From Exiguobacterium acetylicum DSM 20416 (GTDB lineage Bacteria > Bacillota > Bacilli > Exiguobacteriales > Exiguobacteriaceae): a DNA stretch of 64,000 nucleotides. Below are positions 58,993 through 64,000 of the stretch, piece after piece. Both the position numbers and the translations under genes were made by a program. The notes beneath the pieces were generated by a model. That model was not told where the DNA came from. It ran no database searches and was given only the letters and a program-made list of their open reading frames with translations. How positions within the stretch are numbered: position 1 is the stretch's first letter; the number at the start of each line of letters is the position of its first letter. Location of the stretch: positions 2,222,501 through 2,286,500 of the forward strand of contig NZ_JNIR01000001.1 of assembly GCF_000702605.1 (NCBI RefSeq), written 5' to 3'.

Positions 58993-59112
58993 TTGACGAT
59001 TCCTTCTTTGTCACGGATTCCGACCAATGCAAAATTTATCCATTTTTATTTCATCACTGTGTTTCAAATTACATCAATCTACTTTTGAAATCTATTTTCT
59101 GTTTCTAATGAA

Positions 59113-59140
59113 CAAAAAAACTCTCCTTAAAAAGGAGAGG
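59113..59140 (-). terminator. Intrinsic terminator of the lactococcin-972-like ABC operon
   Basis: CTCTCCTT / AAGGAGAG stem with seven T in the minus direction. A further dyad ATCAATCAAG (59150-59159) / CTTGATTGAT (59201-59210) lies just before it. Confidence 0.8.
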
Positions 59141-59195
59141 TATCTGACGATCAATCAAGCGAAAAAATGCTCACGCGTTACTTCTTTCAAATGTT

Positions 59196-59258
59196 TTAGA
59201 CTTGATTGATTACAAAAAGTACTAGAACAACTCCAATCAACAACAGCGAATCGTTCAT
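59196..59258 (-). CDS. Possible 20-aa membrane microprotein
   Basis: ATG 59258 encodes MNDSLLLIGVVLVLFVINQV, a single hydrophobic helix. AGGA lies 7 bp upstream, and the frame lies between the ABC ATPase stop and the operon terminator. It is too short to be sure. Confidence 0.3.
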   Translation of the reverse strand: MNDSLLLIGVVLVLFVINQV

Positions 59259-59262
59259 TCCG

Positions 59263-59874
59263 TTATCCTATCTCCACCAGCCTTTTTCCTTGTTGTTTAA
59301 TCGCTTCGTCATGCGTGACGAGGATGATCGTCTTTCCTTGATCGTTCAACTCTTGTAAGAGCGCCATCACCCGCTCCGCGTTCGCTTGATCAAGCGAGCC
59401 CGTCGGTTCATCCGCTAAGATGATGTCACACTGCTTCAGCATCAATCGAGCTAATGCGACCCGTTGCTGTTCCCCGCCTGACAACATGAAGACTTTTTGA
59501 TCGATTTTGTCGCTCAGTCCAACAGAAGTCAGCACTTCTTCAATCGTCTTACCCGAGCGATAGCGTTTCTGAACGATCTCGAGATTCTGCCGGACCGTTT
59601 TTTGATCGACGAGTGCGAAGTTCTGAAATAAGAAGCCGAGCTTCGTCCGAAAGTATGCCAGTTGATTGCGCTTGTTCGTGATATCCTTTCTGTCGACGAC
59701 GATCGTTCCAGTATCAATTGGCTCTAGCGCCCCAATCATGTTAAGCAGCGTCGTCTTCCCGCATCCACTTGGACCGGAAAAGATGACGAAGTCGCCCTGA
59801 GAAATCGTTAGCGATAGGTTTTCGAATAAGGTTTTCCCTTGAAACGACTTGGTCAGTTGCCGGATTTCAATCAT
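59263..59874 (-). CDS. ABC ATPase, bacteriocin-export/lactococcin-972-group type
   Basis: 203 aa. Walker A FSGPSGCGKTT, signature MLSGGEQQRVALARL, Walker B IILADEPTGSLD and switch VTHDEA are present. Size and sequence fit the MacB-like ATPases paired with large bacteriocin-associated permeases. It overlaps the permease gene by 4 bp and has GGGGGG upstream. Confidence 0.88.
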   Translation of the reverse strand: MIEIRQLTKSFQGKTLFENLSLTISQGDFVIFSGPSGCGKTTLLNMIGALEPIDTGTIVVDRKDITNKRNQLAYFRTKLGFLFQNFALVDQKTVRQNLEIVQKRYRSGKTIEEVLTSVGLSDKIDQKVFMLSGGEQQRVALARLMLKQCDIILADEPTGSLDQANAERVMALLQELNDQGKTIILVTHDEAIKQQGKRLVEIG

Positions 59875-61823
59875 AGATTACCCCCCTTTAAAATGCGCTG
59901 GACATTTGCCCGTTCAATCTTTCGAATCAGCCAAATCAGTAAGATTCCTTCGGCCAGTAGCAAGAGTGCTCCTCCAGTTAACAGTAGCCATGGCGAAGAA
60001 AACTCAAAGATATAGGCAGTAAGCGCTACAGCCAGTGTACTGACAAGCGTAATCCCCATCGTCGACACGATCAGGCTTCGGTTTTTCTGCCAGATGCTGT
60101 ATCCCATCACCTTTTGAACCGACAACTCAATCGCATTCACTTGATACTCGAGGCGTAGCACCGTCCAGATGACGAGTAACTCCAGACTAAGAATCAGAAT
60201 GACAAAGATCAGGTTCATGTTCATCAATCGTTTTGCTGCTTCCCAGATGCCAAGATACTTCTCCCACGCATTCGTCTGTAAGACGAGTTCGTTCGTCATC
60301 TGTTTCTCCGCCACATAGTCTTGAAAGGCTTCTTGGTCCAGGTCATACATGACGTCAGCCAGTAAGACATTTGACAGTTGTTTGGGTACTTTCGGTTGCT
60401 TTGCTTCATTGACGACGATGAGTAACGGATCATCGATGAGTCTACTGCCGCTAGTAAGATTTTGATCGATCGCGACGGTCTCGAAATCTTCTTGATAACG
60501 GACGACCGGATAGGAATCTGCGAGATACGCCGCGAGTCCGAGTTCACGAAGACCACTATCAATGGTCGACTTCGCTGGAATCGCAATCCCCTCTGGCGCA
60601 AAGAATGTCAGCTCATGCTTTAAGACGGAGGCACTATTCGCAAATTGTCCAGCAACTTCATCAAATGCCGTCCGATTCATCAAGACGGTCGGTTGATCTA
60701 CCGTGAAGCTGTTAATCGGAGTGCTCAATGTCACTTTAAAGTCATCGTAAAAGCGTGTGTACAGTTCCGTCTGGATTTGTTCCGAGGTGTCGGAACTTTT
60801 CTCATCCGAATAGCGCGGAGACGTTACTTTGTGACCGATGTAAGTATACGAATAGTTTTTCTTCGCTTCAAAGAACGGACGTTGTTTATAGATCGTCACG
60901 GCTTCGGCGATGACCGTGATACTGCTTGAGAGCATCAAAATCGTCAAGAACGCTGTCACGAATTTCATTCCATATGTAAAGACAAGTAACTTATTCGACC
61001 GCTGACCGTTTGAGAACGCTTCTTTGATTGTCAAGCGTCGTAAGCGGAGATAGACCAGTCCGTTGACGACGAGCAATCCAACCATCAATCCACTGAACAG
61101 CACCAAGTATGGATCAATCGGCGTGAATGAACGGAGTGTCAAAAAGCTAACGATGAACGAAAGCAACAAAATGCAGGAGTCCATCAGAATCGAACGCGTT
61201 ATCCAATAGGCTAACGATTCGCCCATCGATAGACGAACGAGCAATTCCTTTCTGACGACAGCCAGCTCATAGAAGGTCAGTAGCACGGTGATGATTGCAA
61301 CAAGTGCGAATACGCCTAAGATACGGTAGAGTTCTGCCGACTCGTTATAACCAGGTTGCGGATGGTTTCCCGCGTATGTATCAATCAATTCCATCTTAAA
61401 CGCCTTTACGGCAGCAGCTGAACCAATCCCGTAAAAGTTTGATGTATAAGCAACGGCAGGATGCTCGGATAACGGCTTGAACTGAAACGTGATATCACCG
61501 AGAAAGACGCTTTGATAGACCTGTTCTTCAATCGAGCGGGTAGCAAACATCGCTTTAGTACCCGCCGTTCCGTAAATCATCTTCGTACTCGAGAACGTCT
61601 GATTAGGCGTCTCTTCATAAGTGAAGACATCGACTTGATGTTTCGTCGCGGCTCGCTCGATATCTGCTAGCATCTGTTGTTCCGAAATCTTCGGATTCGG
61701 ATAAATCGTCGTCGACACGAACGGTTCTGCGAATCCTTCAAGTGTCAGCATCCGACTCTCTCCAATGATGAACAGACTCGTAAACACCATCACGGTTAGA
61801 ATCATTAACTTCAAGCGTTTCAT
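59871..61823 (-). CDS. Bacteriocin-associated integral membrane protein (TIGR01654/DUF1430-like permease)
   Basis: 650 aa. An N-terminal helix, an extracytoplasmic region, four helices (about 165-285), a second large extracytoplasmic region and a last group of helices (about 540-640). The segment AIELSVQKVMGYSIWQKNRSL before the last helices resembles the DUF1430 region of lactococcin-972-type permease/immunity proteins. With the ATPase it probably exports, or protects against, a peptide. ATG 61823 has GGGAGG at 7 bp. Confidence 0.72.
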   Translation of the reverse strand: MKRLKLMILTVMVFTSLFIIGESRMLTLEGFAEPFVSTTIYPNPKISEQQMLADIERAATKHQVDVFTYEETPNQTFSSTKMIYGTAGTKAMFATRSIEEQVYQSVFLGDITFQFKPLSEHPAVAYTSNFYGIGSAAAVKAFKMELIDTYAGNHPQPGYNESAELYRILGVFALVAIITVLLTFYELAVVRKELLVRLSMGESLAYWITRSILMDSCILLLSFIVSFLTLRSFTPIDPYLVLFSGLMVGLLVVNGLVYLRLRRLTIKEAFSNGQRSNKLLVFTYGMKFVTAFLTILMLSSSITVIAEAVTIYKQRPFFEAKKNYSYTYIGHKVTSPRYSDEKSSDTSEQIQTELYTRFYDDFKVTLSTPINSFTVDQPTVLMNRTAFDEVAGQFANSASVLKHELTFFAPEGIAIPAKSTIDSGLRELGLAAYLADSYPVVRYQEDFETVAIDQNLTSGSRLIDDPLLIVVNEAKQPKVPKQLSNVLLADVMYDLDQEAFQDYVAEKQMTNELVLQTNAWEKYLGIWEAAKRLMNMNLIFVILILSLELLVIWTVLRLEYQVNAIELSVQKVMGYSIWQKNRSLIVSTMGITLVSTLAVALTAYIFEFSSPWLLLTGGALLLLAEGILLIWLIRKIERANVQRILKGGNL

Positions 61824-62099
61824 CCGGTTTCCTCCCATCTTTTAGTAATACGTTCAGATTACCTTGAAACACGAATAACCAAAAGATATAATTTCCTAAC
61901 GCAATCCAACAAAACGCGTCTTTTAAAAACAACAGCCATCTATTCCTTAAAATCAGCAGCTTCGCTTCTCTTTTGCGACTAGGAATCTAAGGACTGTAAG
62001 CGAATTAGGAAGATCGCCTCTTTAATTATCTTTTTCCCACGACTTACTCCCTATCTTTCGATTGGTAGAACGATACTGATTTCTTTTTTCGAACACCCT

Positions 62100-62269
62100 A
62101 GCGGATAAGTAGAGTTATCCGCTGGGCGCAACGCTCCATTTCTTCAATCATGCCAACGGTTTCTTTAACTTTCAAAGAGTGTAAGCCGTATGATTTCCCC
62201 TCCTTCCGTCCCTTCGCCTCAGATAAACCCGCATTCTCGCGCGATTGCTTTCAGGATAACTCTACTTAT
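62100..62269. repeat. Inverted 16-bp repeats bounding a 133-bp segment
   Basis: ATAAGTAGAGTTATCC (62105-62120) and its exact reverse complement GGATAACTCTACTTAT (62254-62269). The left copy is itself in a dyad (62100-62123). The sites lie about 60-220 bp upstream of the sigma-like/recombinase operon and might be recombination sites. Confidence 0.6.
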
Positions 62270-62294
62270 ACTAAAACTACCGCGGAATACATAA

Positions 62295-62310
62295 CAGATA
62301 TGCATATCTG
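62295..62310. promoter_or_regulatory. Perfect 16-bp palindrome upstream of the sigma-like gene
   Basis: CAGATATGCATATCTG ends 15 bp before the start codon at 62326, so a protein bound here could block transcription or translation of the operon. Confidence 0.5.
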
Positions 62311-62325
62311 AAGAAACGGATACTC

Positions 62326-62760
62326 ATGAACGACTTACTACGTAACTGGATTCCCCTCGTCAACTCCCTCCTGTCCCGCCTTTCGATCCATCCGAATGAA
62401 CATGATGAATGCCGGCAAGCTGCCCTCCTCCGACTTTGGAAATCAATCGAAGAAGGAAAGGTCATGACCGTCACCTTCGCCCGGATCCGGGCAAAAGGAG
62501 CGATGCTCGACTACTTAGCGACCCGCAACCGGACGCTTGCGACCGAAGTCGCGGTCGAGACGATGCCAGAACTCCCTCGGACCCCAAACGTCTCCTTTCA
62601 TTATCTCCTCAGCGAACTCAAGCGAGATCTGTCGAATAAGGAGTACACGTTTCTCGAAGCCTTAATGCACGGCACGGAAGAGACGCTCGGTTACTCACCA
62701 GCGCGACTGCGCTCATTAAAGTCGGAACTCCGGCAGAAAGTTCAGTTCCTCCTCGGATGA
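62326..62760 (+). CDS. Sigma-70-like (region 2) protein
   Basis: 144 aa. Residues 8-75 resemble sigma factor region 2 (WIPLVNSLLSRL, then DECRQAALLRLWKSIEEGK and an IRAKGAMLDYLATRNR segment). The C-terminal part could be a short region 4 (SNKEYTFLEALMHGTEETLGYSPARLRSLKSE pattern). It overlaps the tyrosine recombinase gene by 4 bp, an unusual coupling. It may be a true small sigma factor or a DNA-binding relative. Confidence 0.65.
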   Translation: MNDLLRNWIPLVNSLLSRLSIHPNEHDECRQAALLRLWKSIEEGKVMTVTFARIRAKGAMLDYLATRNRTLATEVAVETMPELPRTPNVSFHYLLSELKRDLSNKEYTFLEALMHGTEETLGYSPARLRSLKSELRQKVQFLLG

Positions 62761-63590
62761 TGACGTACTATCAAGAACGCTTACTCGTAATCATCGAACA
62801 GGCGGACTATCGTCCCTTGACGAAAAAAGCCTATCGCTCAGACGTACGGCATCTCTGTCGCCACGTCGAACGAATCGATCTTCCGTCCCTACAGCGATAT
62901 GGCAAGTTTTTGCGCGATACTTACGCTCCAGCAACTGCGGCTCGACGACTACATGCTCTGTCAATCCTGTTCGATCAACTGGTCGCCGAACGTTCACTCC
63001 AGACGAATCCGTTGGCACGCGTTAAAAAACCGGTTCCTACGCCTCACCGGCGACTTGCCTTCACGTATGACGACGTCCATCGTGTCCTCGAGACGATTCG
63101 TGACGAGACTGTCTACGCCTTTAGCTTTCTTCTCCTGCACACGGGACTGCGGTTTTCGGAAGCCCGTGACTTACAGCTCGCAGATGTCGACTTTGCGCGC
63201 GATCAGGTACTCGTCCGGAGCGGTAAAGGTGATCAATCACGTCAAGTTCCGTTGCATCATGCATTACGCGATGTCCTGTCGCGTTATATTGAGACGATTC
63301 GTCCTGATGTCCTTCCACTGTTTTGTGAAGACAGCGGACGACCGGTTAATCCGGCAAAGTTTCGTCGTGTCCTAAAAGAAGCAAGTGAACGATACCTCGG
63401 ACGGATCCTGCGTCCGCATGACATCCGAGTGACGTTCGCAACGACGCTTTATCACGTGCATCAGACGGATATTCTAACAATTATGCGCTTACTCGGTCAC
63501 AGCGATGTTCGGACGACCCAGCACTACGTCCTACCATCGCACGACATTGCCCATACGTCAGTCAATCGACTCAAGCGGACAGACGATTAA
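62757..63590 (+). CDS. Tyrosine recombinase/integrase (XerC/D-like)
   Basis: 277 aa. N-terminal SAM-like core-binding domain (about 5-90) and catalytic domain with all expected residues: R132 (TGLRFSEA), K157 (GKGDQ), H221 and R224 (HDIRVTFAT), H248 (LLGHSD) and nucleophile Y257. It cuts and rejoins DNA at specific sites. Translationally coupled to the sigma-like gene. Its 3' end overlaps the convergent second recombinase gene by 20 bp. Confidence 0.92.
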   Translation: MMTYYQERLLVIIEQADYRPLTKKAYRSDVRHLCRHVERIDLPSLQRYGKFLRDTYAPATAARRLHALSILFDQLVAERSLQTNPLARVKKPVPTPHRRLAFTYDDVHRVLETIRDETVYAFSFLLLHTGLRFSEARDLQLADVDFARDQVLVRSGKGDQSRQVPLHHALRDVLSRYIETIRPDVLPLFCEDSGRPVNPAKFRRVLKEASERYLGRILRPHDIRVTFATTLYHVHQTDILTIMRLLGHSDVRTTQHYVLPSHDIAHTSVNRLKRTDD

Positions 63591-64000
63591 GAACGTCCCG
63601 GACATGATTCGTCTGGCTACGGATGTATCCTTCCGTCGTCGAGATGCTGGCATGACCAAGCAGACGCTTTATATCGAGCAACTTCAGTCCTGCCTGCTGA
63701 TAAAGATAGGTCGCATAGGCGATCCGCAGCATATGCGGACGGACGTGACGCTTTAAGGACGTAAATCCCACCTCGCGAAGTGCCTTCCTTGCCGCATGTT
63801 CATTGATCATCCGTCCCGTGACGGACTGAAACAAGTAGCCGACCGTGCGACCTGCTAGAAACAAAACGATCTTATCGCAAAGGGTCTCCCCGATCGGAAC
63901 CGTCCGTGTTCGACCGCCTTTCCCGTGACGAACGTACAGTTCCTTCTTCGCTAGATCAAAATCCTGCACCGTCAACAAACGGGCCTCCATGAAGCGGAGG
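63571..64000 (-). CDS. Second tyrosine recombinase (partial, C-terminal part)
   Basis: About 143 residues of the catalytic domain are visible; the gene runs off the right edge, because the frame remains open before the ATG at 63990 and reads LRFMEARLL, the region of the first catalytic arginine. K (GKGGRTR), HMLRIAYAT (H and R), LLGHAS (H) and the nucleophile in TEGYIR are present. It is related to, but clearly distinct from, the recombinase encoded on the other strand. Confidence 0.9.
   Translation of the reverse strand, partial: LRFMEARLLTVQDFDLAKKELYVRHGKGGRTRTVPIGETLCDKIVLFLAGRTVGYLFQSVTGRMINEHAARKALREVGFTSLKRHVRPHMLRIAYATYLYQQAGLKLLDIKRLLGHASISTTEGYIRSQTNHVRDVLNRLSA

Larger units (their letters stand above)
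61824..62325. other. Intergenic region with inverted repeats next to recombinase genes
   Basis: About 500 bp without a convincing gene. It holds a perfect dyad AGCGGATAA-N6-TTATCCGCT (62100-62123), an inverted copy of its central 16 bp at 62254-62269, and a 16-bp palindrome at 62295-62310. The left part should contain the promoter of the ABC operon. Confidence 0.6.

Noticed and set aside
1..64000. tRNA, rRNA, riboswitch or intact IS element
   Set aside because: I saw no cloverleaf, rRNA-like segment, recognised aptamer or transposase gene on either strand; the only recombination genes are the two tyrosine recombinases at the right edge.

Overview
This 64 kb window comes from a low-to-moderate GC Gram-positive (Bacillota). 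AGGAGG-type ribosome binding sites precede almost every gene. The window also holds TagGH-type wall polymer export genes, an LCP ligase, CcpA-type cre sites, RRNPP-type signalling and TcaA-like envelope proteins. Exiguobacterium is my best guess for the genus; this is an inference from gene content, and there is no rRNA or tRNA in the window to confirm it.

Layout. 1-5.3 kb: housekeeping and envelope genes (glycerate kinase end, zinc-ribbon/lipoprotein pair, Gfo/Idh/MocA oxidoreductase, SH3-D-Ala-D-Ala carboxypeptidase, AmiS/UreI channel). 5.5-19.9 kb: a 12-gene Wzx/Wzy-type exopolysaccharide operon on the minus strand, running from a Wzz-like gene to an LCP ligase. A divergent O-antigen polymerase/ligase-like gene follows (20.3-21.5 kb). 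Each of the two divergent transcripts carries one of a pair of paralogous proteins made of four homing-endonuclease-associated repeats. 22.4-24.9 kb: ATP-grasp ligase, VanZ, XRE regulator. 25.0-28.5 kb: the most interesting region (below). 28.8-40.7 kb: LOG-family enzyme, TagHG, secreted 5'-nucleotidase, an ankyrin protein with a degenerate M48-like domain, a second VanZ, a fatty acid desaturase and a Rieske oxidoreductase. 40.7-46.1 kb: hexose-phosphate uptake (UhpT, binding protein, accessory protein) with an OmpR/EnvZ-type two-component system. 46.2-53.5 kb: a run of zinc-ribbon/TcaA-like membrane proteins. 53.8-61.8 kb: an Ltp superinfection-exclusion-like protein and two ABC/permease modules around a small secreted protein, most of it AT-rich. 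62.3-64 kb: a sigma-like gene and two convergent tyrosine recombinases next to inverted repeats.

The main discovery candidate is at 27.4-28.5 kb. A 290-aa HTH-TPR protein aligns along its length with PlcR of the Bacillus cereus group. Tail to tail with it lies a 77-aa exported peptide precursor carrying three near-identical 14-residue units, each containing TELPYEY. That motif matches the PapR pheromone pattern (for example ADLPFEF), but here it is present in three tandem copies in one precursor. Divergent from the regulator, across 169 bp holding a perfect 22-bp tandem duplication, lies an apparent operon: a 48-aa CxxC peptide, an intrinsic terminator, a 401-aa unknown protein with a PqqD-like C-terminus, and a methyltransferase-like protein. 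The layout fits quorum-sensing control of a small modified peptide. Only the PlcR/PapR resemblance is well supported; the modified-peptide reading is a hypothesis.
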